The notes: generated by a model not told the origin, from the sequence alone. A stretch of 64,000 bases of DNA from Fredinandcohnia aciditolerans (GCA_003640645.1 QGHH01000009.1:62001-126000), one strand, 5' to 3'. Shown: positions 1 to 9,586, numbered from the stretch's first letter. A program made the numbers and translations.

Positions 1-806
1 TTATTTTTCACATGCAAGGCGAATTGCTCAAGTGTCATTTCCTGTTCAAGATAGCCAACACGTCCAAGTCCAAGCACATTACCATCATTTTCAAGGGGAT
101 AGATATCGAAAGCAACCTCCTCGTATGGATGCGCGTTAAGCATAGCAGTAATCACTTTCTTTTGAATGCCACTCGGGAAAACGGTCTCTATTTTGATTTC
201 ATCCACAACTTCTAATTTACCGACTTCACCTATATGGGGGTTTGTCCCTTGATGTGGTAAGAATGTTCCTGTACCAGGCGTGTTGTACGTACAATGACTG
301 TAATTTCCGATATAACCTGCACCAGCAGAGCCTAAAGCAGCTCGTACTTTATCAGCAGACTCCGGAGGGACATAAACAGCTAGTTTTTTTAATTTTTCCT
401 CGTAGGTCGGCGCAAGCAATTCAACATTCGTTAAACCCAAAGCATCCGCAAGCATGTCATTAACGCCACCGACAGCTACGTCTAAATTTGTATGTGCTGC
501 ATAAATCGCTATATTATGTAAAATACATTTTTCAATGATTCTTCCAGACGGCGTATCTGTTTGAACCGTTTTTAAGGGCCGAAAAATAGGAGGATGATGC
601 GCAATAATCAAATCAACATCATGTGAAATGGCTTCATCAACGACGTTTTCTAACACATCAAGTACAACCATGATTTTTTTTACCGGCTTGTTTAATGTCC
701 CAACTTGAAGACCGATTCTTTCTCGATCACCTTCGACGGCTAAGTGCTTTGGAGAAAATTGCTCAAATATTTGTATCACTTCAAAACCATTAGGTATTTT
801 GCTCAT
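1..806 (-). CDS. yqfO: YqfO, Nif3/DUF34-family metal-binding protein (3' end cut by window)
   Basis: The first 268 codons are visible; the gene runs off the left edge without a stop. Family features include the metal-ligand motif IIAHHPPIF near residue 65 and AIYAAHTNLDVAVGG near residue 105. Residues after about 125 enter the inserted PII-like domain typical of the longer Bacillus YqfO form. The family is a dinuclear-metal hydrolase-like fold; its cellular role is unsettled (GTP cyclohydrolase I-like annotation is weak). The ATG overlaps the trmK stop as ATGA, so the two are translationally coupled, the same arrangement as yqfN-yqfO in B. subtilis. Confidence 0.93.
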   Translation of the reverse strand, partial: MSKIPNGFEVIQIFEQFSPKHLAVEGDRERIGLQVGTLNKPVKKIMVVLDVLENVVDEAISHDVDLIIAHHPPIFRPLKTVQTDTPSGRIIEKCILHNIAIYAAHTNLDVAVGGVNDMLADALGLTNVELLAPTYEEKLKKLAVYVPPESADKVRAALGSAGAGYIGNYSHCTYNTPGTGTFLPHQGTNPHIGEVGKLEVVDEIKIETVFPSGIQKKVITAMLNAHPYEEVAFDIYPLENDGNVLGLGRVGYLEQEMTLEQFALHVKN

Positions 807-1507
807 TGTAATGCCTCCTTTACTATTTTTATTTTTTGTTTAAGCTCATCTTTTCGTGTCCGATTTTCGGGTGTTTCTCCAGCTGTCTCAAGCTGTGAAA
901 AAATCTTTTCCCAATGTTTAAGTTCATGAGCCCATTTTTTTTCAAAAACTGAATTTTTTTCTTTTAGTAGGAAAGGTCCTAGTAAAAGTTCTTGTTCCTT
1001 ATGCTGATAAGGCTTAAGGGGGTTTCCTTTTTCGGCAACTAAAACTTCATAGATTTTTTTGTCTTCCTCAAGGATTTCTTCGGCGATTAGCTCCCAGTCG
1101 TTTTCAATAAGCCATTCTCTAATTGCTGATGCACCAATATTTGGTTGTAGGACAAGTCTTTTTACACCTGGCAGTTTGTTTTTACCATTTTCCAGAATGG
1201 AGCGAATGAGCGAACCACCCATACCTGCTATGGTAATACATGTAACTTCATTTGGTTGAATGACTTCAAGTCCATCCCCTTTACGAGCTTCAATTTTGGA
1301 ATCAAGCTTACTTTTGGTGATTTGTTTTTTTGCAGATTGAAATGGCCCCTCTGCAACCTCACCAGCAATTCCCCCAGAGATGAACCCATTTAAGTATGCA
1401 TAGCATGGAAGATATGCGTGGTCAGAGCCGATGTCTGCTAAAATTGCTCCTTTTGGTATGTATGATGCGACTGTTTCAAGCCGCTTCGACAATCTCTCTT
1501 CATTCAT
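803..1507 (-). CDS. trmK: tRNA (adenine(22)-N1)-methyltransferase TrmK
   Basis: A 234-residue SAM-dependent Rossmann methyltransferase that makes m1A22 in tRNA. The SAM-binding motif ADIGSDHAYLP is at about residues 24–34 and the conserved IAGMGG at 93–98, followed by a C-terminal helical coiled region. Length and motifs fit B. subtilis YqfN/TrmK. In B. subtilis it lies downstream of sigA next to yqfO, as here. It overlaps yqfO by 4 bp, and the nearest upstream gene (cccA) ends in a terminator. Confidence 0.95.
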   Translation of the reverse strand: MNEERLSKRLETVASYIPKGAILADIGSDHAYLPCYAYLNGFISGGIAGEVAEGPFQSAKKQITKSKLDSKIEARKGDGLEVIQPNEVTCITIAGMGGSLIRSILENGKNKLPGVKRLVLQPNIGASAIREWLIENDWELIAEEILEEDKKIYEVLVAEKGNPLKPYQHKEQELLLGPFLLKEKNSVFEKKWAHELKHWEKIFSQLETAGETPENRTRKDELKQKIKIVKEALQ

Positions 1508-1581
1508 AATAACACCACATTTTTTTAGTTTTAATTATACAAGATGTTAGTAGAAACTTCCATCTCACTGGGAAGGGCAGT

Positions 1582-1617
1582 AAAAAACCCTTTACATTTA
1601 TGCAAAGGGTTTTTTTA
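1582..1617 (-). terminator. Rho-independent terminator after cccA
   Basis: AACCCTTTGCAT / ATGTAAAGGGTT stem with a 3-nt loop, ending in a T run on the minus strand immediately after the cccA stop. A-rich on the other side as well, so it could work in both directions. Confidence 0.85.
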
Positions 1618-1621
1618 TTAT

Positions 1622-1975
1622 TTATTTTTGTTCAACTAACCAATTTGCGATTTCTTGTACTTGTGCAGGGTCTTTTACCAAGCCACCTGGCATCGCACCT
1701 CTACCATTCGTGATTACATCCTGAATCTCTTCTACGGAAAGATCAATACCTTTTAATGCAGGTGCATTACCTTGACCTGATAAATCTTGGCCATGGCATG
1801 CTGCACATGTACCTTGGACAACTTCTTCTGGGGAAGCAGCTGCTGTCTCTGGAGCCTCTTCACCTTGGTTTGCCATTTCATCCATGTTACCTAGTCCAAC
1901 AAAGCCTAATAGGAACATAAGTCCAATACCGAAAACTGCAATCAGGGCAAATGGTATTAATGGATTCTTTTTCAT
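1622..1975 (-). CDS. cccA: Cytochrome c550, membrane-anchored
   Basis: A 117-residue small c-type cytochrome of the respiratory chain, exposed outside the membrane. One N-terminal transmembrane anchor (about residues 7–28) is followed by an acidic, Ala/Pro-rich linker and a single haem domain with CAACH at 57–61. The probable axial Met is M95 in GAMPGGL. Size and architecture match B. subtilis CccA, also encoded beside sigA. It has its own terminator and a good RBS (GGGAGGTC). Confidence 0.93.
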   Translation of the reverse strand: MKKNPLIPFALIAVFGIGLMFLLGFVGLGNMDEMANQGEEAPETAAASPEEVVQGTCAACHGQDLSGQGNAPALKGIDLSVEEIQDVITNGRGAMPGGLVKDPAQVQEIANWLVEQK

Positions 1976-2152
1976 TATTCTGACCTCCCTTACCTTATGT
2001 ACATCAAAATAGATATAATTATTATTCTATACAAACACTCTCTATTTTACTTGAAAAATGATAGAAGTAAAAGACCTATTTGTACAAGAACTTATTTAAC
2101 ATAATATTGTAAAATTATTTTACACAAAAATGTCACAAATTTGTCATAATAA

Positions 2153-2185
2153 ATAGTAAAACTCCTTACCGATTGGTAAGGAGCT
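2153..2185 (-). terminator. Terminator after the acyl-CoA dehydrogenase gene
   Basis: CTCCTTACC / GGTAAGGAG perfect 9-bp stem with a 3-nt loop at 2162–2182, followed on the minus strand by TTTTA. Confidence 0.8.
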
Positions 2186-2203
2186 ATATCAAACATATTC
2201 ATT

Positions 2204-3343
2204 TTAGCATCCAATTGAACGTGCGATGACCATTCGTTGAATTTCAGATGTCCCCTCTCCGATTTCAAGAAGCTTTGCATCTCGCATAAATCTTTCAACA
2301 TGATATTCCTTCATATAGCCATAACCACCATGTATCTGGACGGCTTGATTTGTCACCTCCATACAAATTTCAGAGGCATAAAGCTTCGCCATTGAGGCTT
2401 CTTTTGAGAAATTTCTGCCTTGATCCTTCAACCAAGCAGCTTTATATACCATATTCCGTGCTAGTTCAATCTTCATCGCCATATCTGCTAATTTAAATTG
2501 AATAGCTTGAAAGCTTGAAAGGGACTTACCAAATTGTTTACGTTCTTTTGCATAATTTAGGGCCTTCTCATAGGCTGCTTGTGCAATTCCAACAGCCATT
2601 GCTCCAATACCGATTCTTCCCCCATCTAGCGTAATTAGAAACTGTCTGAAGCCTTCTCCTCGTTTTCCAAGCAGGTTCTCTTCAGGTACATGTACGTCCT
2701 CTAAAACTAATTCCGTCGTGTTTGAAGCATTCAGTCCCATTTTCTCGTAGTTGTCAATAACCTTAAAGCCTTCTGCATCAGTTGGGACTATAATTGCGCT
2801 TATTTCTTTTTTAGCCCCATGACGGCCCGTTATCGCTGTGAGGGCTATATGCTTTGCAAAACTAGCATTTGTGATAAAGCATTTATTTCCATTAATGACA
2901 AATTGATTATTATCAAGAAGGGCTTCTGTTTGGGTTCCGCCTGCATCTGATCCAGCATTGGGTTCTGTTAATCCAAAGGCTCCCAAAGACTCTCCTGTGC
3001 AAATAGGGGTTAAGTATTTAAGTTTTTGCTCTTTTGTTCCAAATAAATGAAGGGGTGCACCACCAAGTGAGATATGTGCCGAGTATGTAATTCCGGTAGA
3101 CCCACAGGCACGGCTTAGTTCTTCGACCACGATTGCAAAGCTAATTGTATCAGAGTCTGCTCCACCATATTCTTCAGGAAACGGCAAACCCATCATCCCT
3201 AATTCTCCAAGTTTTTGAAAAATTTCTTTTGGGAAACGTTTATCTTTATCCCGTTGTCCAGCACCTGGTGCAACTTCTGCTTCGGAAAACTCTCTAATTG
3301 TTTTTTGAATCAATTTTTGCTCGGTCGTTAAATCGAAATTCAT
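2204..3343 (-). CDS. Acyl-CoA dehydrogenase (short/branched-chain type)
   Basis: A 379-residue FAD-dependent acyl-CoA dehydrogenase performing the first oxidation step of fatty-acid or branched-chain acyl-CoA degradation. The three family domains are present: N-terminal helical, central beta (GLTEPNAGSDAGG near 125–137) and C-terminal helical with QIHGGYGYMKEYHVER. The catalytic Glu is E363 in the EGTSEIQR signature, the short-chain/butyryl-type position. Substrate cannot be read from sequence; resemblance to MmgC/BcdA-like enzymes is an inference. It is a single-gene unit with its own sigma-A promoter and terminator, inserted between sigA and cccA where B. subtilis has no such gene. Confidence 0.92.
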   Translation of the reverse strand: MNFDLTTEQKLIQKTIREFSEAEVAPGAGQRDKDKRFPKEIFQKLGELGMMGLPFPEEYGGADSDTISFAIVVEELSRACGSTGITYSAHISLGGAPLHLFGTKEQKLKYLTPICTGESLGAFGLTEPNAGSDAGGTQTEALLDNNQFVINGNKCFITNASFAKHIALTAITGRHGAKKEISAIIVPTDAEGFKVIDNYEKMGLNASNTTELVLEDVHVPEENLLGKRGEGFRQFLITLDGGRIGIGAMAVGIAQAAYEKALNYAKERKQFGKSLSSFQAIQFKLADMAMKIELARNMVYKAAWLKDQGRNFSKEASMAKLYASEICMEVTNQAVQIHGGYGYMKEYHVERFMRDAKLLEIGEGTSEIQRMVIARSIGC

Positions 3344-3376
3344 AATACCCCTCCCGTTGTATACGTTTTCATATCT

Positions 3377-3404
3377 ATTATATCGGGAGTTGACGAATTT
3401 TCAA
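3377..3404 (-). promoter_or_regulatory. Sigma-A promoter of the acyl-CoA dehydrogenase gene
   Basis: TTGAAA, 16-bp spacer, TATAAT on the minus strand, about 35 bp before the GGGAGGGG ribosome binding site of the gene. Confidence 0.7.
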
Positions 3405-3409
3405 ATAAT

Positions 3410-3943
3410 TTAAATATTCAATAAAGTGACGACTGAAATTATACTAACCAGAATACCTGCAATCAAAAAATAGCGCATCTTTAAAAATACCCCAACAAAA
3501 ATCCAGCCGATACAATTAAAAAAGATCATACCTATTAAATATAGTGCCTGTCCTTTAAAAATGAGTTCACTAAAATTCGCTGTTAAAAGCAAAATAAATA
3601 GAGCGAGAATAATGGAGCCAATATGAACGAAAAGTGAATTAGTTCTTTGAGTAATTAGGCCTAAAATGCAGATAATTAAAAAAATAAAGTTTAATACCAT
3701 TTGCAAATTAGTCGATATTTCAGTAAAATAAGTGACAAGTAATAAAACTGGTAAAAGTGAACCAATTACAATAATCCAAACAAATGGTGTTTTCTGAGTT
3801 GAAATTGTTTCTTTTGTTGAATCAATTCCTTCACCCTCTGTATATAACGAGAGTAGGAAATTACAATATGCTTCTGGCAGTAATTTATTTTTACGCCAAT
3901 ATAGAATTTCATTGATAATAATCTTTTTTCTATCTTGATTCAT
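3410..3943 (-). CDS. Unknown multi-spanning membrane protein
   Basis: About 177 residues. The chosen ATG has AAGGTGA eight bases upstream; a GTG four codons earlier overlaps that RBS. A soluble N-terminus (about 50 residues, with ILYWRKNKLLPEAYCNFLLSLY) is followed by five or six hydrophobic segments to the C-terminus. The N-terminal short helical motif resembles the start of DUF2157-like membrane proteins, but I cannot name a family. It lies downstream of the sigA terminator and is probably monocistronic. Function unknown. Confidence 0.75.
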   Translation of the reverse strand: MNQDRKKIIINEILYWRKNKLLPEAYCNFLLSLYTEGEGIDSTKETISTQKTPFVWIIVIGSLLPVLLLVTYFTEISTNLQMVLNFIFLIICILGLITQRTNSLFVHIGSIILALFILLLTANFSELIFKGQALYLIGMIFFNCIGWIFVGVFLKMRYFLIAGILVSIISVVTLLNI

Positions 3944-3984
3944 GAAAGCGCTCACCTTGTTTAATTAATATCTAAATCTAAAAA

Positions 3985-4001
3985 CGCCACAATTGAGTGG
4001 C
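3985..4001 (-). terminator. Small stem-loop with T run ahead of the membrane-protein gene
   Basis: GCCAC / GTGGC inverted repeat followed by GTTTTTAG on the minus strand. Weak; may be a second terminator behind sigA or part of the 5' leader of the next gene. Confidence 0.35.
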
Positions 4002-4036
4002 AATGTCTTCATGGCCCACATCGGATGGGTCAAAAC

Positions 4037-4074
4037 AAAAAAAATAGTTTACTTCAATTGTATGAAGTAAACTA
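4037..4074 (-). terminator. Terminator of the yaiI-dnaG-sigA operon
   Basis: TAGTTTACTTCA / TGAAGTAAACTA perfect 12-bp stem at 4045–4074, followed on the minus strand by a run of eight T, directly after sigA. Confidence 0.9.
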
Positions 4075-4095
4075 CGGAATGTAAATGAAAAATGT

Positions 4096-5232
4096 TTATT
4101 CTAAGAAATCCTTTAATCTCTTACTTCGGCTTGGGTGACGAAGCTTTCGTAGAGCTTTTGCTTCTATTTGTCGAATACGCTCACGAGTAACACCAAACAC
4201 TTTACCAACCTCTTCGAGAGTGCGAGTACGTCCATCATCCAATCCAAAGCGGAGACGTAATACATTTTCTTCTCGATCTGTTAGAGTATCCAGAACATCT
4301 TCCAGTTGTTCTTTTAATAGCTCATATGCAGCATGTTCTGATGGAGAAGTTGCGTCTTGGTCTTCAATAAAGTCTCCAAGATGTGAGTCATCTTCTTCAC
4401 CAATTGGTGTTTCTAATGATACAGGTTCTTGTGCAATCTTTAAAATTTCCCTTACTTTTTCTGGTGTTAAATCCATATCTTCTGCAATTTCTTCAGGCGT
4501 TGGTTCGCGCCCAAGGTCCTGGAGTAACTGACGTTGTACACGGATTAATTTATTAATTGTTTCTACCATATGAACCGGAATGCGGATTGTTCTAGCTTGG
4601 TCTGCAATCGCACGTGTGATGGCTTGACGTATCCACCATGTTGCATACGTACTAAATTTGAATCCTTTGCGATAATCAAATTTCTCAACAGCTTTAATAA
4701 GTCCCATATTACCTTCTTGGATTAAATCTAGGAACAACATACCGCGACCAACGTAACGCTTTGCAATACTTACTACAAGTCGTAAATTGGCTTCAGCAAG
4801 TCTACGTTTAGCCTCTTCATCACCTTGTTCGATTCGTTCAGCAAGTTGAATTTCATCATCAGCTGATAGTAAATCAACACGGCCAATTTCTTTTAGGTAC
4901 ATACGCACCGGGTCATTTATCTTTACTCCTGGAGGAACACTGAGATCATTAAGATCAAATTCTTCTTCCTTGGATAATTCTTGAATATTTGGATCATCTT
5001 CATTGTCATCATCAACATCGTGATCCCCGCTATCACCTAATAATTCAATACCCTGCTCTCCAAGGAACTCATAGTATTCATCAAGGTGGTCAGATTCAAC
5101 TTCAAAACCAGACATACGCTCTGCGATTTCTTCATATGTCAATACACCGCGCTTTTTTCCTAGTGCTGTTAATTTTTCTTTAACTTGCTCTAATGTTAAT
5201 TCTGTATCGACTTCTTTAGACTTTTCAGCCAT
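4096..5232 (-). CDS. sigA: Primary RNA polymerase sigma factor SigA (RpoD)
   Basis: 378 residues, close to B. subtilis SigA (371). Region 1.1 is followed by an acidic stretch (about 70–85), then regions 1.2–2 starting near 106 ([12 protein letters not shown]), the region 2.3/2.4 core [20 protein letters not shown], and the C-terminal helix-turn-helix [25 protein letters not shown]. The ATG of MAEKSKE is preferred because AAGGAGGGG lies just upstream; an in-frame TTG six codons earlier is inside that RBS region. It follows dnaG by about 50 bp, forming the classic macromolecular-synthesis operon. Confidence 0.98.
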   Translation of the reverse strand: MAEKSKEVDTELTLEQVKEKLTALGKKRGVLTYEEIAERMSGFEVESDHLDEYYEFLGEQGIELLGDSGDHDVDDDNEDDPNIQELSKEEEFDLNDLSVPPGVKINDPVRMYLKEIGRVDLLSADDEIQLAERIEQGDEEAKRRLAEANLRLVVSIAKRYVGRGMLFLDLIQEGNMGLIKAVEKFDYRKGFKFSTYATWWIRQAITRAIADQARTIRIPVHMVETINKLIRVQRQLLQDLGREPTPEEIAEDMDLTPEKVREILKIAQEPVSLETPIGEEDDSHLGDFIEDQDATSPSEHAAYELLKEQLEDVLDTLTDREENVLRLRFGLDDGRTRTLEEVGKVFGVTRERIRQIEAKALRKLRHPSRSKRLKDFLE

Positions 5233-5284
5233 TTGTTCCCCTCCTTCCAAACTTGTAAGACATAGAGGTTAGAAAACCTATTTG

Positions 5285-7093
5285 TTAAATTAATGCTTTT
5301 TTCATTTGAATGATTTCATTTGCAATTGTAGCAGCCTTTAAATAATCCTTACTTCGTTCAGCCTCGAGTTGCTCAGATTCTTTTTCTTTTATCATTGACA
5401 TTTTTTTGTGATTCAACACCTGTTTCACATAATCTGATAAAACAGAATCCGATACTTCCTCTTCAATTGACATCATTGCAATATCAGTGACAATCCTTTT
5501 TAAACTCTCATCATGAACCCTTGTTAGTAGTGTGCTGATATCTGGTTCAAATCCTTCTTCATAAAATGCATATAAGTACGTTACAATCGCTCGATGCTCT
5601 TCGATATTAAATTCGGCTTGAAGCTGATCCTGTATTTTTTCAGCAATATCCCGACTACGTAACATATAAGCAATTAAATATCGTTCTGCATTATGATAGG
5701 CTTTTAGTAAATGTTTTGATACGGCAGGTTTCGCTTTCGTATTATTTCTATTCGAAGAGAAATTATCCCTTTTTTTCCGTTCAGATTTATAATACTGAAG
5801 CTGTTGCGTTTTTAATGCATCAAGTGATATAGAAAATTCACTTGATAATTGGCGCAAGTAATGGTCTCTTTCTACAGCTTTTTCTAATGAGGAAATTTCT
5901 TTAATAACATCTTCTATATAACGGATGCGATCTCCTTCATCCTGAAGATTTTTTCCTTTTCTCAAGTACTGCATTTTAAATGCCATTAATGTAAGACTTG
6001 CCCCTATTACATCATTTTTAAACTTCTCTGCGCCATATTTTCTAATGTAGTCATCAGGGTCCATGCCATTTGGCATTGTAGCTACTCTAACATAACAACC
6101 CGCTTCACCCAGCATAGTTGAAGCTCGTAAAGCCGCATCTAACCCCGCATTGTCAGAGTCATAACAGATAACAACAGATTCCACATTCCGTCTAATTATT
6201 TTCACATGTTCATCCGTCAAGGATGTGCCCATCGTACCTATTGAATTAGGAACATCAGCTGTATCAGCTGCAATGACATCTGCAAATCCTTCAAATAGAA
6301 CCACTTGCTGTTGTTTTCGAATAGCAAGTCTAGCTTGATGAAAATTATAAAGGGTCTTGCTTTTATTAAAAATAATAGTTTCGGGACTGTTTAAATATTT
6401 TGGTTCCTGCCCCTTATCAAGCACCCTGCCAGAAAATGCTATAGTTTTACCCTGGTGGTCCCATATCGGGAACATTATGCGGTTTCGAAATCTATCAAAG
6501 AATGTACCGGTATCCTCCTTTTTAACAAGCAGGCCGGCCCTTTCCATCAACTCAGGCCTAAAACCTCTTTTCTGGAGAAACTTCGTGGCAAAGTCCCACG
6601 AGTCAAGGGCATAGCCAATTTCAAACTTATCGATGATTTCTCTTGTAAAGCCCCTATTGGTTAAATAGTCTAGCGCTGGTTGACCCTCTTTTGTATTAAG
6701 TAATAGGTGATGATAGAATTTCTTTAATAATTCGTGTGCTTCTTGCATTTTTGATGCTTCATTGTTTTTATCAGAAACAACAGTTGGCTGTTCATAATCT
6801 GACAAATCTATGTTCACTTTATTAGCAAGGTTTATTGCCGCTTCCGAAAAGGAGTACCCTTCTAGGTCCATTAAAAAAGAAAATACATTTCCACCTGCTC
6901 CACACCCAAAACAATGAAAGATTTGTTTATCGGGAGATACAGAGAATGAAGGGGTATTTTCACCGTGAAATGGGCATAAGCCAAAATAATTTCTACCTTG
7001 CTTCTTCAATTGAACATATTCACTAACAACATCAACAATGTCAACAGAAATACGAATTTTTTCGATTGTTTCTTCGGGTATTCGATATCCCAT
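5285..7093 (-). CDS. dnaG: DNA primase
   Basis: 602 residues (B. subtilis 603). The CHC2 zinc ribbon uses C40, H43, C61 and C64. The TOPRIM catalytic core includes [12 protein letters not shown] with the acidic EGFADV and the later CYDSDNAG. The C-terminal part is the helicase-binding domain. Start at ATG of MGYRIPEE with GGGG nine bases upstream; a TTG five codons earlier is less likely. Synthesises RNA primers at the replication fork. Operon: yaiI–dnaG–sigA, all minus strand. Confidence 0.98.
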   Translation of the reverse strand: MGYRIPEETIEKIRISVDIVDVVSEYVQLKKQGRNYFGLCPFHGENTPSFSVSPDKQIFHCFGCGAGGNVFSFLMDLEGYSFSEAAINLANKVNIDLSDYEQPTVVSDKNNEASKMQEAHELLKKFYHHLLLNTKEGQPALDYLTNRGFTREIIDKFEIGYALDSWDFATKFLQKRGFRPELMERAGLLVKKEDTGTFFDRFRNRIMFPIWDHQGKTIAFSGRVLDKGQEPKYLNSPETIIFNKSKTLYNFHQARLAIRKQQQVVLFEGFADVIAADTADVPNSIGTMGTSLTDEHVKIIRRNVESVVICYDSDNAGLDAALRASTMLGEAGCYVRVATMPNGMDPDDYIRKYGAEKFKNDVIGASLTLMAFKMQYLRKGKNLQDEGDRIRYIEDVIKEISSLEKAVERDHYLRQLSSEFSISLDALKTQQLQYYKSERKKRDNFSSNRNNTKAKPAVSKHLLKAYHNAERYLIAYMLRSRDIAEKIQDQLQAEFNIEEHRAIVTYLYAFYEEGFEPDISTLLTRVHDESLKRIVTDIAMMSIEEEVSDSVLSDYVKQVLNHKKMSMIKEKESEQLEAERSKDYLKAATIANEIIQMKKALI

Positions 7094-7127
7094 GTATAAC
7101 ATCCCCAAGTACTAAATTATTCGATGT

Positions 7128-7568
7128 TTAGAGTTTAAATCCTGCAAGTTTCGACAAACTTTTTTTAAAAATTTTAGTAAAATGTTGTCTGTCTTCGTCA
7201 GTAAAGGGTTTTGGTCCTTTGGAATATGAACCACTACGTCTTTCTTTTGCAGATAAAAAGCGAAAATGGAGGATCTGTTCCATATCCTCTTCTTTAAACT
7301 CTTTGCCACGAGGTGATATAACATTTACACCTCTATTTACTAAAATACTCGCTAAGCCAGTATCCTGGGTAATGACGATGTCATTTTTAATTGCGTGATT
7401 CATTATATAGAGATCTGCTGCCTCTTTCTCAGCATCCACGTACACCCATTCCCCCCCCATCGGGGTCGACATAACATGGGCATATGACGCTACAAATACA
7501 ACATTGATATTATATGTACCTGCTATGCTAAGTATTTCTTCTTTAACTGGACATGCATCAGCATCCAC
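7128..7568 (-). CDS. yaiI: YaiI/YqxD family (DUF188) PIN-like protein
   Basis: A 146-residue UPF0178/DUF188 protein with N-terminal DADACP, central SYAHVMS, VITQDTGLA and SPRGKEF, a PIN-like nuclease fold of unproven function. The only usable in-frame start is GTG in front of GATGCTGATGC, without a clear RBS. Upstream there is an ATG (7591) in another frame, separated by an A7 run; one more A would fuse it in frame and give the family-like N-terminus MTKKKNKIFVDADACP. Possible homopolymer frameshift or sequencing error. It is 34 bp ahead of dnaG. Confidence 0.85.
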   Translation of the reverse strand: MDADACPVKEEILSIAGTYNINVVFVASYAHVMSTPMGGEWVYVDAEKEAADLYIMNHAIKNDIVITQDTGLASILVNRGVNVISPRGKEFKEEDMEQILHFRFLSAKERRSGSYSKGPKPFTDEDRQHFTKIFKKSLSKLAGFKL

Positions 7569-7786
7569 AAATATTTTATTCTTTTTTTCGTCATATTTCT
7601 CTATTCTACATCACTCCGAAGAATCCTTCTTTTCAAGAAAAAAGATTAAAAATAAGTTCAAAAATCTGTGATTGAGCTATCTTTAGGTGAGCAATTATGG
7701 GTAAATATTCTATCATTTTTCGAAGGCGAACCACTGAAACAAGAAAAAAATGTCGAAAATTAATTCACCCATTCCATAATTTTTCC

Positions 7787-7815
7787 TTGACAACCTTCAA
7801 TATATAGTTTATTCT
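7787..7815 (+). promoter_or_regulatory. Possible sigma-A promoter facing ppsR
   Basis: TTGACA, 17-bp spacer, TATTCT on the plus strand in a 386-bp gap with no gene. It points toward the 3' end of ppsR and to a stem-loop at 7894–7930, so it may drive a short RNA. Confidence 0.45.
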
Positions 7816-7821
7816 ATCCAA

Positions 7822-7930
7822 TCGAACTCTAAACCTAAAAATATGTATTTTTATCACAATTTTTTATTATAATACAAAATTCTTTCAAGCGCCATAAAAA
7901 AACATATCTTTTTATGAGATATGTTTTTAC
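7822..7930 (+). ncRNA. Candidate small RNA (unnamed), about 105 nt
   Basis: Predicted only from a good promoter (TTGACA-17-TATTCT) and a stem-loop terminator about 75 nt downstream of the expected start. No ORF with an RBS lies inside. The 386-bp gap 7569–7954 otherwise shows only AT-rich sequence. The terminator arm is shared with ppsR, so the RNA would end before reaching ppsR codons. Speculative. Confidence 0.3.
7894..7930. terminator. Bidirectional terminator at the 3' end of ppsR
   Basis: AAACATATCT / AGATATGTTT stem with flanking A and T tracts on both strands. Serves ppsR on the minus strand and could end the candidate plus-strand RNA. Confidence 0.75.
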
Positions 7931-7954
7931 TGTATAGGTGTCTTGAGATTATAT

Positions 7955-8758
7955 TTATCGATTACTTATTTTATTTAAAATAATATTTGCCGTTTCTTCA
8001 ACCGCTTTATTTGAGACATCCACTACATCACAATTGATTTTATTCACAAGTGATTCAAAGTGGTCCAGTTCTTCTTTAATGCGATTAATATTTGCATAGA
8101 TCGCTTGATCATCTAAACCTAATGACTTTAATCTTTCACGTCTAATATGGTTTAGCTTCTCTGGGCTAATTTTTAGTCCAAAGCACTTGTTGGGTGATAC
8201 TTTGAAGAGTTCTTCGGGTGGATCAACTTCTGGTACAATTGGAACGTTTGCCACTTTATAGCGCTTATGTGCAAGATACTGAGATAAAGGTGTTTTAGAT
8301 GTTCTAGAAACACCGATTAAGACGATATCCGCACGCAATATCCCTCTTGGGTCACGACCGTCATCATACTTAACAGCAAATTCTATAGCCTCGATTTTTT
8401 TGAAATAATCCTCATCGAGTTTTCGTACAAGACCAGCCTCAAATCTTGGGTTACTCTCATAAAGGCCAGACATTTTTTCGATTAGTGGACCTATTATATC
8501 GTTTACAATTACTCCTTCACGTGCAGCTTCCATCACAAGAAAATCTCGTAGTTCTGGAACTACAAGTGTGAATGCAATAATTGCATTATTCAGTTTGGCA
8601 AGCGCTACAACCTCTGCTAATGTAGCTGTATCTTCTACATAAGGAATTCGTTTAATTTCAGTATGTGAGCCGTTAAATTGGCTAACTGCCGCTTTAACAA
8701 CTAATTCAGCTGTTTCCCCAACTGAATCTGATACTACATATACAACGCGATTACTCAT
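7955..8758 (-). CDS. ppsR: PPDK regulatory-type kinase/phosphorylase PpsR (YqfL)
   Basis: 267 residues. DUF299 family: a bifunctional ADP-dependent Ser/Thr kinase and Pi-dependent phosphorylase acting on pyruvate phosphate dikinase or PEP synthase in other bacteria. The P-loop GVSRTSKT is at 149–156, and the N-terminus [12 protein letters not shown] is typical. In B. subtilis the homologue YqfL is encoded after ccpN and modulates CcpN activity. Here it starts 40 bp after ccpN, supporting the same two-gene operon. Confidence 0.93.
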   Translation of the reverse strand: MSNRVVYVVSDSVGETAELVVKAAVSQFNGSHTEIKRIPYVEDTATLAEVVALAKLNNAIIAFTLVVPELRDFLVMEAAREGVIVNDIIGPLIEKMSGLYESNPRFEAGLVRKLDEDYFKKIEAIEFAVKYDDGRDPRGILRADIVLIGVSRTSKTPLSQYLAHKRYKVANVPIVPEVDPPEELFKVSPNKCFGLKISPEKLNHIRRERLKSLGLDDQAIYANINRIKEELDHFESLVNKINCDVVDVSNKAVEETANIILNKISNR

Positions 8759-8798
8759 TTTAATTCTCCATCTCCTAACTTAAAAGATCAATTGTTCA

Positions 8799-9437
8799 TT
8801 AAAGAATTTCATCACTAGCAAGTCCTACCAACGCTTTTGTCATATTTGTCTTAGTAATTCTGCCAATTACCTCGATACCCCGTTCCGAGTGCTTAACAAT
8901 TGGTAATGCATCAATTTGTTTTTCAATCAATTTATTTGCCACGTCAATTAAAAGATCATCTTTTTCACACATCGTAATATTGGGCATTCTTGTCATAATA
9001 ATGGTGACAGGGACTGATTTTAAATCTTGATTTCCAAGACTAGCCCGCAGTAAGTCTTTTCTAGATAAAACCCCAACAAGAAGTGATGATTTATCTACTA
9101 CAAACAATGTACCGACATCTTCTAAAAACATAGTAACAATTGCATCATAGACAGATATACTCTCATTTATCACAACTGGGATAGATTGGTAATCCATCAC
9201 TTTAATTTTGTTGATCCTATCCGCAAGTAATTGCTGCCCTGTTTTGCCCGTATAGAAATAGCCGACACGTGGCCTGGCTTCAAGATATCCTGCCATAGTT
9301 AAAATAGCGAGGTCCGGACGAAGAGTAGCCCTAGTCAAATTTAAACGATCTGCAATAGCTTCACCAGTGATAGGCCCATTGTCTTTTACAATTTGTACAA
9401 TTTGTTCTTGCCTCTTACTCAGTTCTATTGTACTCAC
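8799..9437 (-). CDS. ccpN: CcpN, HTH-CBS transcriptional repressor of gluconeogenic genes
   Basis: About 212 residues. An N-terminal winged helix (ELSKRQEQIVQIVKDNGPITGEAIA…TRATLRPDLAIL) is followed by two CBS domains (about 75–205) that bind adenine nucleotides in the family. CcpN of B. subtilis represses gapB and pckA on glycolytic carbon sources. The GTG start encoding MSTIELSK is chosen because AGGA lies six bases upstream; the ATG two codons earlier abuts the RBS. Co-transcribed with ppsR. Confidence 0.95.
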   Translation of the reverse strand: MSTIELSKRQEQIVQIVKDNGPITGEAIADRLNLTRATLRPDLAILTMAGYLEARPRVGYFYTGKTGQQLLADRINKIKVMDYQSIPVVINESISVYDAIVTMFLEDVGTLFVVDKSSLLVGVLSRKDLLRASLGNQDLKSVPVTIIMTRMPNITMCEKDDLLIDVANKLIEKQIDALPIVKHSERGIEVIGRITKTNMTKALVGLASDEIL

Positions 9438-9548
9438 CACCATTCCTAAAATCTATAATATTTATTTTAAAATAAGTAAAGTATCGAAAAGAGTTATACT
9501 AATTAATAATTATTATATACTAATTGCGTAATCACGTATAGTAAATAG

Positions 9549-9586
9549 AAAAAGACTAGGAGCTAATTCTTCTGCTCCTAGTTTTT
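9549..9586 (-). terminator. Terminator of glyQS
   Basis: ACTAGGAGC / GCTCCTAGT stem (9555–9563 with 9574–9582), AAAAA and TTTTT on the two sides, between glyS and ccpN. It separates the glyQS and ccpN-ppsR units. Confidence 0.85.
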
